64,000 bases of DNA from Agarophyton chilense (taxonomy: Eukaryota; Rhodophyta; Florideophyceae; Gracilariales; Gracilariaceae). Under the pieces are notes generated by a model. That model was not told the origin of the DNA. It searched no databases and saw only the letters and a program-made list of their open reading frames with translations. The position numbers and the translations under genes are program-made. How positions within the stretch are numbered: position 1 is the first letter of the stretch; every line of letters starts with the position of its first letter. This document shows positions 1 to 12,199 of the stretch, piece after piece. The DNA lies in assembly GCA_030374765.1 (NCBI GenBank), contig JARGXX010000027.1, positions 930,001 to 994,000 of the forward strand, in the 5' to 3' direction.

Positions 1-3000
1 CTCCTTTGAAGGAAGCTCGTTCGAAGAAGTCGAAGTCACGACATAAGAAGCGGAAGTCCGCACGTGTCGAGTGATGAATCGTCAAGTACGGAGGGTTTCA
101 GTTCCAGTACTGATGATTCTGATGATTCAGATACTTCAGATGACGACGACAGTGATGATGGTCATCAAAGGTCCCGATCTCGGAAGAAGAACACGTCTTC
201 GTGGTTAATGAGAAAAAAAAGGCTCACCTTACAGAGGATTGAAGGTGCTCCCGTGCAGGAATCCGTCTTATCGGAAGGTCCTGAATTACAGGTACTACCG
301 TCTGAAGGTTAAGAGCAAGAAGCGCTCAGGACGCGAAACCGCGAAGGTGAAGGATCACATCAAACGATTGAAGATCGGCCTTAATGATTTAAAATTGATG
401 GAAAAACCCCCATTCTCGTTATCGAGTTTCTTACTCGATTCGTTGCCTAAGCAGACACTCTAGAGATGAGTGAACCACAGGCATTTGTGTATTTACCACA
501 CTTTCTGAAGGGTTTTGCTTTAGAGCAATATCGTTCCGTTTGCGGATCATTGACAGCCGACGAAGGCGGCGTTACCTCATGGCCAGAGGCGGTGCAGTAT
601 TTGCTGCGCAGTTACGCGACTGCAAACGCGATACGTCAGGTTATCCTGAACCTAAGGGATGTGACCCAAAAGCCATAGGAGGGCGAAGCTGAGTACAGCT
701 CAAGGCTTAACAAAGCTTCAGTCCGCTGTGGAAACGTCCACTTGACGGAGGACAAGATTACCTTGTACATCGACGGGCTGGACCCGAGCATCAAGTCGTC
801 GGTAGCTCGATATCGAGAGAAGCATGGAAGAGTCTCCTTTTTGGAGTTAGTTCAGTTTCCGAAAGCTGAAGGAGACGCGGCCAGAGCGCGTGGTAGCCCC
901 CGTTGTTCAGTGGCTTTTGGAACCTCAATGGGTAAGGAGAAGATCTCCGCCAGAGTTAATCAGCGCAGCACACTGCTACATCTGGAATCTCCAGTGCACT
1001 CACGAGAATCGTCGTTGGCACCCAAAGGGAGTGACTCCCATGAGGAGGCGGTCCATTTAATGGAATATACGGACTCTTCTGTACCTACAGTGGATCTCGC
1101 ATACTCGGAGTCTTAGGACGAGGAAGCCCTAATGGCTATGGAGGGCCGTCGCCCTGTGTACCGTCCCTACACGGTGCCTCCACAAGGAGGTTTTAAGAAC
1201 GGGAAACCCGGATGGGTGGATACTCGCACGGCATACCGTTCACAACCTATGTTGACCAACCGTCGTGACGGTTTGATATGTTATTCATGTTATGGAAAAC
1301 ACCATTTGAGTGCAGATTGCACGCTTCCTGCAAAAGATCTGAGTCGTATCATGACGAATTATGAAGCACTCTCGGAAGAGGAAAGGAGCCGCGTACCGGC
1401 GGGCATGTATTGGAAAGCCACAAGTTGGTTTTCTGAGACACCAATGCGCCGGACGGACAAGCCGGTTGCTCAGAATGCTGAAGTGTTACAACCCGGAACC
1501 CCGGTAGGAAGAGGCGCCTTTGAGGAGAATAAGCCGGTGCAACCGGAAAACTAAGTGAGGGAGCCCCTAGGGGGTCGGCACTAGTCGATCCCTTTGTGCT
1601 GACCAGGGAGAGCTCGCCTCCCTGCTCCCGCGCTTGGAAGCCCAAGATTCTCTTGAGGCCTCCCAAATTTCCGCCGAACGGAATCAATCCGCCGGAGGGA
1701 AAGCGAGTACAGTTTGACTGTGAGTTACATCGTCCTTGGAGACGTTATACTTGTCCGTCAAAACGGGAAAGTTACCTCATGGTAATTTTTAAAAGAAACT
1801 ATAAGGTCTATGCCGACATCGGCTCTGACAGGACTCTGTTATCTCGTCGATTGACTATCCTAAACACAGGTGCTGGTCCGAACTTTATACGGGAACAGGA
1901 GCTCGCTCCTGCTGACTTAGAACGTATTCGATACGGTCCTTTACCGGACATCCGGGATGCCAACAAAAATGCTGTGAAGACTCGGGGAACAGTTCAACTC
2001 GTGGTGCGTGTGGGACGATTTGTATTCCTAGTCGACTTCATCGTCTGTAAGACGTTAGCTGCACCAGTGGTACTGGGATGTGATAATTGCGACAAGTTTG
2101 ACGAAGCCATTCGCCCGCGAAGAGAACTAGTGGAACTAGATGATGGATCAATGGTACCAATTGTTCGCAAGCCAATGCGTCGTTGCTCTGAAGCACCTCC
2201 ACTTCCACCATCTATGGAATAAGGGAAATGTCGAGGACGTGTCTCGCCGAGGATTCACGTAGCGAAAAGTGCCGTGCTGAAGGCGAAATCCCAAACTTGG
2301 GTTCAAGTAAGAACAGAACGACACCGACTTGTGGTAATTCAACCGAATACTCGGATGTAAGAATCCCGTGGATTGCTAGTCGCTAACGGCATTGTTCAGG
2401 TTGATCTTGATAGCCCCTTTTGGATACTAGTGAGTAACTTCACCGATAACGATTATCAGATACCGAAGAATCAGGTTGTTGCATCAGCCTTGCCTTATCC
2501 CACAGTGGTGTTCCCTACTCATATTTCTACTGCAGAAGTATTGGGATTAACCCATGTCGGTGACACAGACGAAGATCTGCAAACTCCATCTGGAGATCAA
2601 TTGCAAACGGCAAAGGATCCAGAGAGCCTGGTCGATGAGCTAGACTTAGCACATGTGTCGGAACACTACAGAACGAAGATCAGGTCTATGCTGAAGAAGT
2701 ATACATCCATGTGGAGTAGAAAACTAGGAGAGATCTCCGCTACGGAACACCATATTGATTTGGTCCCAGGGTCACGACCCATCTCCCAACCACCCTACAG
2801 AGCGGGACCGCGAACTCGACAAGTCGAGGAGGATAATGTCAGCAAAATGCTGTAAGAAGGAGTGATCGAAGCAGCTCAATCTGCTTGGGCCTCACCAGTG
2901 GTGCTGGTTCCAAAACCTGATGGTTCTTTACGATTCTGTATCGATTATCGAAAACTGAACGCAGTTACAGTTCGAGATACATACCCGTTGCCTCGAATGG

Positions 3001-5439
3001 ACTAATGTATTGACAGCTTAGGAGAAGCAAACGTGTTCACCACGTTGGACGCCAACTCTGGCTATTGGCAGGTGCCTGTAGCGGAAGAAGACCAAGATAA
3101 AACCGCATTTGCGTGTCACGCCGGTCTCTACCGTTTCAAAAGGATGCCTTTTGGCTTAACGAATGCACCGGCTACTTTCCAGCATACTCTGGACATCTTG
3201 CCCTCAAGATACAATTGGAAGACTTGTTTAGTCTATTTGGACGATGTGATCATCTTTTCCCAGGATGTGGAAAGCCATTTACGGCATGTCGAGGAGATCC
3301 TCAAAGCACTACAGAGCACAGGTATCACCTTGAAGTTCAAGAAATGCGAATGGTTCGCCGGCACCGTCCGATACTTAGGATATGTGATCAAGCCGGGACA
3401 GCTTGTCATTCAAGAGGCATAAGCAGCGGCTCTCCGCGAAGTACAGACTCCGTCGACTCAGAAGCAATTGCGTTCTTTCTTCGGCTTGTGCAACGTCTAC
3501 CGACGATTCGTGCCGCGATACTCGCATATAGCGGAACCGCTCAACGCAAAGCTGCGTAAAGGACAACCAGTACAGCTGGAACAATTCAGACAAGCTGAAG
3601 TGGAAGCGTTCGACACGATGAAGACAAAGATTATTACAGCCCCAGTCTTGGCGCTGCCCATCCCCAACCTGTCATACTCAATGGATACCGACTCTAGCGA
3701 GTACCAAGTAGGGTTTGCCCTTTTTCAAACCCATCCTGGTGGTGAACGCAAACCCATTGGTTACTGGTCAAGATCGCTGAACGCAGCTGAGAAGAAGTAA
3801 TCAGTTTCAGAAAAGAAATTCCTTGCAGTCGTTTGGGCTCTAACAACATTGCGACCGTATCTCCAAGGAGAACGTTTTACCGTCAACACGGATCATTCGT
3901 CTCTACGATGGTTACTGTCGATTACAGACCCGTCTGGTCGTCTCACAAGATGGCGCTTACGCCTTTCTGAATTCGATTTCGAAGTGAAGTATAAGGAGGG
4001 ATTGGCCAATGTCCAAGCTGACGCGCTATCGCGACTCAGAACACTGTGCGAAACCCAAGGCAAAATCGATGAAGAGATACCTTGCTTCTACATGGAGACC
4101 CATTCATCATCTTTTGAAGAAGAGGAACAAGAGACCCTTGATGATTATTCGGATGCACACTCGTTCCTTGCATTAGCAGACACTGACCCTTCAGATCAAC
4201 TCGAGCGAATATCGTGCACTGAGCTCCTCAATGAGCAACACGCCGATAAGTGCGTCGATACGCTCTCGTCTTAACGGGGGGGAGGAGCTCCCTTTTTCAC
4301 TTGATTCACGAGGAATACTGTTAAGACATGTCGAAAAGCATGATCAAATCGTGATTCCATACGTCTTGAAGAGTCGAGTACTCCATCTGGCACACTACAG
4401 CAGGCTGTCTGGTCATCTAGGAGGAAAGAAGTTGTTCATGACTCTAAGAAGAGATTTTTACTGGCCTACTTTGGCAATGGACTGCCATGCTACAGTGAGG
4501 TTGTGTACAACATGTGCGAAGAATCGCGTGAAGCTTTACAGAAAGCGGAAACCGATGACGTTATTCCAGGCGAAAGCGCCTTTACAATACGACAGTATCG
4601 ACATCCTAGGGGAATTGATTCCCTCAAGGCGAGGTTATCGCTACCTATTGGCAATCACCGACCGCTTCTCAAAGTATCGGGATATGCCCCGTGGCACGCG
4701 CACACCCGTAAGTACAGAAATGGAACCTGAAAGCTGGAAAGATGTTTTTGAATTTGGCCCCAAGGACTGGGAAACGAGTGCACGCGAAAACGCGCCGTTG
4801 CCGCTTCAGGCTAAACCGTCAGGTGAAGCGCAACTCGCTGTTCCGCCGATATCGGCTCCCATCCCTCGTGGGCAGGAAGAAGAAGAGGTATCGCCTCCTG
4901 TCGTGGTGCAAGCACCATCGGCCACCGAACAGCGGTCAGAATCGGATAAACCGAAGGAAGTTCATCCACGAATGGAATAGAGAAGTAGCAAGAAGTACGC
5001 TTCTGTGGAACCTGGAAAACAGGATAGCTCTTTATCTGAGAGAGTTTCTCAAGAAATAAGTACACTGCCCCTGCGGGCAGAATTACAGTTAGTCGACGTG
5101 CGAACGCTTAGCGACGCTGAGACTGCTAACACAGAGACGCTTGGGTCAGCCCTAAGGCATTTCAAACATGTTAACAGGAGTCTCGTGCCAACAGCGAAAG
5201 CATTGGTAAACGCCGAGGAATATGTTATGGATCGTATATGTGAACATGGCGAGCATGAAGATACTAGAGAATTACTGTATCGAGTCCGTTGGTACGGTTT
5301 TCCTCCGGAAGCGGATACGTGGGAACCTATAGCTCATATCCCCCGTTCGCAACTCGTGCGATATCATCGACGCATGCGATTACCACTCCGCAGGGAGACC
5401 GATTCCTCGATAGTCGGGCTCATGGGCACATCCCATTTC

Positions 5440-5713
5440 TAAGTATGGGCTACAAAGGTAGTAAAAACTCGAAAGGCGAGAACAAAACAAGAAATCATGA
5501 AGGGGAAACGTGAAGACACGCAAGCCAAGGACATTTACTGATTATCACCTAGGACAAATTCGAGAAGCGAGAAGAAGAATTTAAGAACTCGAGAAGCGAG
5601 AATAGATGAATACTAGAAGATAAGAAGGGAACGTTAAGACACGAAGTCACCGAAGATTATTGGTATCAAGATACCACCGCAAGGGTGTTGACTAGGAGTC
5701 TTTTCTAGGATCA
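5440..5713. other. Purine-rich spacer between convergent genes of element A
   Basis: This stretch lies between the chromodomain end of pol and the end of the antisense ORF. It is A/G-rich on the + strand and holds three copies of a short self-complementary motif of the form CTCGAGAAGCGAG, near 5,468, 5,560 and 5,586. The position between two converging genes suggests a shared 3'-end or termination zone, which is inference. Confidence 0.4.
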
Positions 5714-7456
5714 TCAAAGAGACGTGGGAGCACGCAGGTTCGCAAGAAGCTGTGCGCAATCACCCTCAACTTGGTCCACGGGAAAGCCTGCGTCTAAGAA
5801 GAACTGCCTCAGCCGATCCAAGCATGGATCTTCGACTGGCAGTGCACTTGGTTGTTGGGTAAACCCATGAGAGTACTCTTGAGCAACTCCCGCCGCTGCG
5901 GATTGATTGACGGAAGTCGATACGCCTGCCAGCTCTGGCTCGTCCTCGTAAACGACTTCAGCCTCAGCTCCCGGCGCTTCCTCATACGGTTCCTCTCCGT
6001 TCTCAGATGGAGTACCATCGTACACTTATCCAGTAAGCTGGTTCGGTGGCATGTAACGCGGGTTTTCCCGAAGAAAGCGAGCCTGCTCGGAGGTGATCAA
6101 CTGGCGCGTCGACGGGTCGTACCAATCGAAATCTCCAGTACTTGCTGTTCGTCCAGGAGAATGGTCTTGGTGTCTTGCACGGGTTCTGCGTGCGAATTGA
6201 TCAGCTGGCACTCCAGAACAGTCGACACTATCGATCAAATTTACAAGATGGAGGAAGTCAGGATGGTTCGCACGGGATCCCAGGACAAAAAAAAGATCGA
6301 GTTATCTTGCATACTTTCGCGCTGTGGGCGACATGTACCAAACTCTAAAGGTATCATAAGCATCTTAAATGAGAAAGACGGCCATCTTGGCCATAAACTC
6401 GGTATAAACCACCGTCCAATATCCCGAGAATGGGTCGTTAACCAACGCGGATCCAATGTAGAAGATCGCCGCTGAGAGCTCCACATGGCAACCACGAGGA
6501 CTCTCGATCGCCGCCCAGTGCTCCGTAATACCGATGTAGCGCCCGAAGCGCGCGTTCCGCCGGATGCGGTCAATCTCGATCATTTGATACGGCACCAAAT
6601 AGCTCAAACGTGATCGAGTACGACGTTCCCAACGGGGATAATCCCAATAGGGAATGTCACGCTCTCAATGGAAGCGGAACTCCGCACGGAGAAGAGGTTG
6701 CTGAAAGCAGAGAGCTGCATCCCGCACACCGCGCTCACCGCGCCAACCGCAAACATCGACTTGAACGAGTGTCTCGATATACGAGTAACCTTCACCGTTG
6801 GTACGGGCTTTCCAGGTATCTAGTTCCCAGTCCGGCGGGAAGAGAACCGTACTTATTAATCGGTGAAAACGTTGGTAAATTAGCTTGGTGAACCGCGTAT
6901 TAGCTTGGTGAACCGCGTATTAGCTTGGTGAACCGCGTATTAGCTTGGTGAACCGTGTACGGGCTTCGGACAAGGTTTCCGTTGAATATCGCGCAATCGC
7001 GTTGTCTGGCAAAGCAATATGGCTCGCCCAGTCGTCGCTTTAAATCGCGTGTTCCGAAATACCGTCATGGAAGTACCCACCATGTACATACTGTTGTATC
7101 AACGCGTCATCGCGGATAGCAACTGGATCAAACCAGGGCGCTTGCGCGAAAAGTTCAACGTTGTCGAGAGGATCTCGTCCATAGAAATCCGCCGGGTGCG
7201 GGTAGCTCCGATGAGCACGACGAGGAGGAGCTTGAATCACACCCGCAGAGGCAACGTAAGCCGCGTTCGGCATCGGAGCCACGGTTGGCTGAGGTAACGG
7301 TACCAACCGGAATCCGGTGTACGGGGTGGGGAACGAACGGTATGGACCCAGTTGAGCAGTAGGCTGCGACGCAGAACCAGCAGTGTTGAACGGAGCCCCA
7401 GAAGGCACATCCTCAGAGGAGGGCCGGATCGGGTTGGACCCGTCGTTCGGATCCAT
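5714..7456 (-). CDS. Antisense accessory ORF of element A (unknown function)
   Basis: This is the extra gene of the A/B family, on the strand opposite to gag-pol and convergent with it. It starts with the MDPN segment at 7,456, just inside the 3' LTR, and ends near 5,714 in a conserved tail (FFLDAGFPVDQVEGD). The copy is close to that of element B and is broken several times. It has a proline-rich N-terminus, a central globular part and an acidic segment before the C-terminus. No signal peptide, membrane segment or known domain is visible. A 20-bp tandem repeat sits inside it. No function is proposed. Confidence 0.7.
6881..6960. repeat. Tandem repeat, 20-bp unit x4
   Basis: Four head-to-tail copies of TAGCTTGGTGAACCGCGTAT. 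The first three are identical and the last is slightly diverged. The repeat lies within the antisense ORF region of element A. Element B has only a single copy at the matching place, so the array expanded after the two copies parted. Confidence 0.9.
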
Positions 7457-7624
7457 CTCGAGAGATCGAGCTGAAGAGCGGTGAGGAATAGAATGCTGTT
7501 GAGAACTGTAAGAGTTGGTCGGGCGGCGAAGAATTCGTGATGAAGATGAGTACCCGCAACAACGGTCCGACTGCGTATAAACGCTTCTTGCGTCCCCCAT
7601 GGTTCGCGCTTAACGAGGGGGATA

Positions 7625-8346
7625 TATAGTATTCTACTATGTCGGGGAATCCGAAATCCGATAGGTTGGTTTTTCGCGAAGTCGCGGTTGGAACTCATAA
7701 GTGAGTGTTATCGTCAGCATTGTGATATGAAACGGCATCCCGCATAGGATGCCTAGAGGCAGAATGTCTTAGTGGAACACGAGGCGTCATGGGTCGAGTG
7801 GCTTTCCACGGCGCGCGCATAGTTGCGACCTTTCCTAGGGGAATGCCATATTGGCAACGGCGCATGTAGTGGCGATCCACGGGGAGGGCTTTACTACCCT
7901 TTGTAGCTAGACGTCCATTAGGGACCGTACCCATACAGTGGTTTGGCTAAGTGGCTGAGCACTGGGTATTATTCATATGTTTATTTTGGCACTCACCCTG
8001 GTACAAACTATATAGTGTACCAGAGGTGAGCGCCGACTCCAAGTAAAGGAGACAACATGGGCATCATGACTATTCTGTTCCTCGCTTAGGATTTCTTAAC
8101 CGGAGATCCGGACGAGCTATAATAGATAGTCAGCCCCAACCACTTCACGAGCAGTCTCGTACCTACGTCCCATCAACGTTTTACAGTTGCACTGTTCACC
8201 CTCGCTGGCGAGTAGTGGCCTTAGACCCCACTTCCAGCTCGCTGGTGTTGTAGCTCTACCACCCCTTTCCCTTCACCGCAAGCGACTCATCGGCAGTCCG
8301 AACGCTGTCGCAGGTGTCTGCTCTCTCCATTGGAGCGGATACTACA
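7625..8346 (+). repeat. 3' LTR of element A (A/B family)
   Basis: This matches the LTRs of element B and the solo LTR at 28,964. It ends in GGATACTACA, forming a TGTAGTA/TACTACA terminal inverted repeat with the family start. It is about 722 bp against 667 bp for its relatives because of an extra stretch of about 55 bp near 7,805-7,858. The partner LTR is outside the window, so no target duplication can be checked. Confidence 0.9.
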
Positions 8347-8874
8347 GTTACTGCTCTTTCTGCTGGACCTGTGCAGTTGGTCATGGTGAATTCTACCACT
8401 GCTGGCCGTGGTGAGCATGTTACAGCCCCTTTCATCAGTGGTGCGCTCCTGCAGATCCAGCGCGTTTGCGTCTCTCGTCTCAACCGTCCCGATTCGCGCT
8501 CCTTCAAAGAAGCTCTCGGGCTATTGGACCAGCTCATTCATCTTCAAGCGGACTATATCGCCGCTATCAACCAAGTGGTTGCCTTCCATAATCGATTCCA
8601 TCCCGGAAGGTACCAGGCGGTAACGCATCACGTCGCGGATCTCAGCACCAATGTGGAACGAGCAGATACCTCAAGTGATCCTCTCATGGGCACAACTGTC
8701 GGTCCTTTGTTGGATTCCGCCAACAATTTCTCTGTGGGAAAAGCTCCGATGCCCATACATGGCTCTTTGTCTTTTCTCACTGCTCCTTTCCCTTCGGGTA
8801 CCTCTTCCGGTCTGTCGCCGTTACCTCCGACGCCTCAGAGTTCTGCTCCCCATTGGTCTAGTGCGGGCTCATAA
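8347..8874 (+). CDS. Antisense ORF downstream of element D pol (unknown)
   Basis: An open frame of about 175 codons runs on the strand opposite to element D's pol, in the slot between chromodomain and missing 3' LTR. The protein has a helical middle (LLDQLIHLQADYIAAINQVV) and a Ser/Pro-rich tail. Its open frame continues leftward into the end of the element A LTR, so its true start was probably lost when A inserted. A possible AATAAA poly(A) signal follows at about 8,984. I see no similarity to the antisense ORF of elements A-C. It may be a chance ORF. Confidence 0.35.
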   Translation, partial: VTALSAGPVQLVMVNSTTAGRGEHVTAPFISGALLQIQRVCVSRLNRPDSRSFKEALGLLDQLIHLQADYIAAINQVVAFHNRFHPGRYQAVTHHVADLSTNVERADTSSDPLMGTTVGPLLDSANNFSVGKAPMPIHGSLSFLTAPFPSGTSSGLSPLPPTPQSSAPHWSSAGS

Positions 8875-11590
8875 TCCCACGCTCCGAACCTTCCTGGTAT
8901 TGGTGTCGGGCTTTTTGGAGTACATTCTACCACTTCTGGTGTGGATCCCTTCCTGGAGGAACCTTCGTACGTTTCTTAGCTTACAATAAACTTGTGCGTC
9001 CTTTTAATTATACATTTCCTTTTTCTCCGCGCCAATTATTCGCACAGCGAGTGTATCTCCTCCCCCTCCTTAGGGAGCTGCGCCAGTGTAGGTCGTTATC
9101 TATCGGTTGGCGGGGCTCGTTGCGCCTGCGCTAGTACCGTAATCAAAAGTTGCGTGGTTTATGATGGGAAGGTTCCAATGTGTCATCCCTAGGGCCATAG
9201 CCATACCACCAGACGTAATAACGAAGACTTGCTGGTGTTTGTTTGTGACCTACAATGGAGTAAATCGCGCATTTTGAGGCTAGGATCTCAGGGTGCCGTC
9301 TAGTTGAGGTGCAGAGACCTGCTCTCGGTCTCCTTTGGTTGTCGTAGGGTCTGGAGCTTTCCCCAGATCTTGCGATTGAACGCTTTCCGTACCACTTGGT
9401 GATTCCGACTTTGGTTCTGCGGGTGTAGGACTAACGGCTGGGTCAGCAGTCTTGGCACTCTTCCTACGGTTCATTGAGACCCGGTCTACCGATACAGCGT
9501 TTTCGAGTCCATCCATTTGAACCGTGATGGTGTGCTCATTAGTTGAGATTACCTCATATGGTCCTGTAGACTTAGTGAGCAGTTTCGATTTGATATCAGC
9601 ATCGATACGAATATCGTCTCTTTCCTCAGATGGTGTTGGTCTCGATCCACTGGGGAGGGACATCAATTACGAAACAGTCCCCAGTTTCCACAGTGGTAGT
9701 CTTTTCCACCCATTGGTCAGAGTAGGCCATATAACTCTTCTGGGCTACTGCCAATTTGGCATTTTCTTCCTTTAAGATTGTCCTGAGCTTTTTTAGTATA
9801 TCCTTCTTGACTTAAGCGGAGATAAGTGTACCAAGTGCTCGGTAGTTCTCGAAACCTGTTTGGAGGCCAATACCATGAGATGGCTGTGAGAGGATCAGGT
9901 CGAAGGGAGTAGTCTGCATAGATCGTTGTATCTGAAGGTTATGGGCATATGTTAGGGGCTGTACATAATCAGCCCATCCTGTTTGGTGTTCTTTTACATA
10001 GTGTGGTGGTCTTGCCACGAGGGTTTTTGTTGAAGCATTCCACTTGGCCGTTCGTTTGCAGATGGTGCCCCGTAGTGAATTAATGCTTCAAGCCGAGCAT
10101 GGTACATACTGCTTCAAAGAACTTCGATGCTACGTTCGAGCCATTTTCAGTAAGTGGATACATTGGGGCACCGTACGGTAATACCCAATTATTCAGAAAG
10201 GGTCTTGCCAAGATCGTCTAGATTTTCCTCTCCAGGGGTATGGCCCTTAAGAGTTTGGAAAACCGATAGGTGATGACCACCACGAATCGTAAACACTCTG
10301 AGGGTTTTGGAAGTAGGCCCAGGATGTCTATAGCTACAAATTCCAAAGGCCCAGCCGCGGGTAAAAGCTTCAAGTACTTCGTGTGCTTACGTAAACTACC
10401 TAGGTTCTTTATACAAGAGGCAAAGCGAGCATTATAGTTATAAACATCTTGGGCCATGTAGGGCCAGTAGCAGTGTTTCCTCAAGGTATGACATGACCGC
10501 ATGGCTTCTGTATGACCTTCCAGTGTCGAGTAACGCCCTAAATATAATACCTGCGGGTGTGGAGACTCCGGTATCACCTTCTGGAGTACTCCGTCAAAGG
10601 TAGAACGACGCACTAGGTAACCTTCATGGTCTATATCAAACTGTGATATTTTGATACCAACTTTGTTGCTCAATGTCCATGCAGTAGGTGTCCGTAGATT
10701 GCGCTCGCAAGAGTTCCTCTGTGGTTATGGGAGTGTCCTTTCCTTCTTCGACATCTCCTACAATTTCACAAGATTTCTCTCTCTATCCCTCTTCATCATC
10801 CCATAGTTCTTTCTGTTCATCCTTATCATACGGTTGTGCCAGCTAAATCGTGAAGCATTTTATATCATCTTATACCGGTTCGGTGTCCAGGCCATCGGTA
10901 TTTAACCAGGGCATCGCATCTCCGAAGTGGTGTTTTATACCAGGGCAGTGTTGGACTTCATAGTCAAATTTCAAGAATTGGAGTCTCCATCGAGCTGACC
11001 GTCCGGAGGCGTCTGCAAAACCCAATATTCACCGTAAGGCTTCATGATCCCTTCGTACAGTAGAACGAGCATCCTATAGGTAATGCCGCGGCATTAACAT
11101 GCTCCAGACATCGGCGAGGCATTCCTTTTCCGTGACGGAGTAGTTTTGTTCGGTCTGTGTGAGCGCTCGGCTCCAGTAACAAATTGCTGCTTTCGATTCA
11201 TCGCCCTGCTTCTGCATTAGACAGCAGCCAATTTGATCGTCCGAGGCATCCATATACAATGTGTTGGGTCTTCCCGCTTTCGGTATTTCAAGTGTAGGAG
11301 GTGAAACCAGTGCCACTTTCAAGAGATGGAATGCGTCCAGTTCATCTTATCCTAGATACACAAACCTTTCTGGTTTACCTTTTCGGAAATGTCAGTTTAG
11401 AAGGCCTGCTATCCTTGCAAAGCCTTTGATGAACCTGCGGTAGACGTTGCACAAACCTTTGAAAGAGCGTATATCCGTTTGGGTTCAAGGGGGTTTCGCT
11501 TCTTGTACCGCTCTGAGGTTTCGTTTGGCTACTTGGAGTTTTCCTGGCTGATTTTCTGCCGTAGATACTCCACCTTCCTGCAACGCAATG
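8347..11590 (-). mobile_element. Element D: old Ty3/Gypsy chromovirus remnant
   Basis: This is a degraded LTR retrotransposon on the minus strand. Recognisable parts in coding order: the end of reverse transcriptase with the connection region (about 11,580-11,330), RNase H (about 11,320-11,070, with MDASDDQIGCCL and CYWSRAL), integrase zinc-binding region (about 10,530-10,400), integrase core and C-terminal part (about 10,360-9,480), and chromodomain-like residues WWYGYGPRDDTLEP near 9,200. It has no gag, protease or LTR in view. The 5' side stops abruptly near 11,590 and the 3' side meets the LTR of element A at 8,346. It is heavily broken (well over ten breaks), hence older than A, B or C. 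Confidence 0.8.
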
Positions 11591-12199
11591 ACTGGTGGGT
11601 CAGCGTACCGGTCTCGACCGGTGGTAGCGTGGTAGAGCGGGTCTTAAGGTTCGAATCCTTGACGACGGCACTCCCAGAGTACTTGGTGCAATGGGCTGGC
11701 GTTTACTGCGTAGTCCTACAGGTTGGAGCTACGGAAACAATGGCTTGTAGACCAAATGGTTGAACTAATATACCAAAGAGGGTTATTTATTATCCCAACG
11801 GTGCCTACGTTACTCTAAGGGAAAAGCGTCACTCGAGCCAAGTTAATAGTACTGGCGAGGCGCTGGGATCACCCTGGAACTGTAATGCTAAGCTATTACA
11901 CTAAATAAAATAAATTAATAATCTACATAATTCCACCTGAGGTCGACCCATCCACGTGTCGCCTGTAAGATACCTCAGGGCCTGGCGGATTACAGAGCTC
12001 AACTGTTATCATGGCTCCTTCACATATCTCCCTCCTTGGGATTTGGCCGTCAGAGCGAAGTCCAGATGGCCTCTTGATTAACCCAGGTAACGCGAGCACT
12101 TCGTTGCTCCCGGTACCATTGGGGGCGACGGGACGTCGCGTCGTCATCGACTACGGTGATGCAGGGAAGCGTGATCCGGACATTGGCGCCGGAGTGTCA
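11591..12199. other. No gene recognised between elements D and E
   Basis: I see no coding signal of note here. The stretch includes a short tRNA-like string with a perfect B-box (GGTTCGAATCC at about 11,648) and an A-box-like GGTAGAGC upstream, but the two lie too close together for a tRNA. An A/T-rich patch lies at about 11,890-11,935. Confidence 0.5.

Larger units (their letters stand above)
1..8346 (+). mobile_element. Element A: Ty3/Gypsy chromovirus, 5' end outside window
   Basis: This is an LTR retrotransposon fossil in sense orientation, nearly identical in coding content to element B. The window opens inside gag, so the 5' LTR and gag start are missing here. Parts in order: gag with a serine/acid-rich stretch (about 60-200) and a CX2CX4HX4C zinc knuckle near 1,290; a retropepsin-like region near 1,790-2,150; reverse transcriptase about 2,870-3,420 with the YLDD box near 3,235; RNase H about 3,640-4,060; integrase zinc-binding and core parts about 4,370-4,690; a chromodomain about 5,215-5,390; an antisense ORF; and a 3' LTR at 7,625-8,346. 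The polypurine tract GAGGGGGATA lies just before the LTR. It is broken, with roughly ten or more breaks. It appears to have landed in the 3' part of element D. Confidence 0.9.

Noticed and set aside
3113-3559. Second long frame over the reverse transcriptase of element A (and its counterpart in B)
   Set aside because: Out-of-frame shadow of the RT/RNase H coding region; it shows no motif of its own.
6881-6960. Repeat array considered as CRISPR-like
   Set aside because: Units abut with no spacers and lie in a eukaryotic retroelement.
11612-11670. tRNA-like string with A-box-like and perfect B-box segments
   Set aside because: The boxes are only a few bases apart, there is no anticodon arm, and no 5' strand pairs with the 3' acceptor-like end. 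At best a fragment or tRNA-derived SINE scrap.
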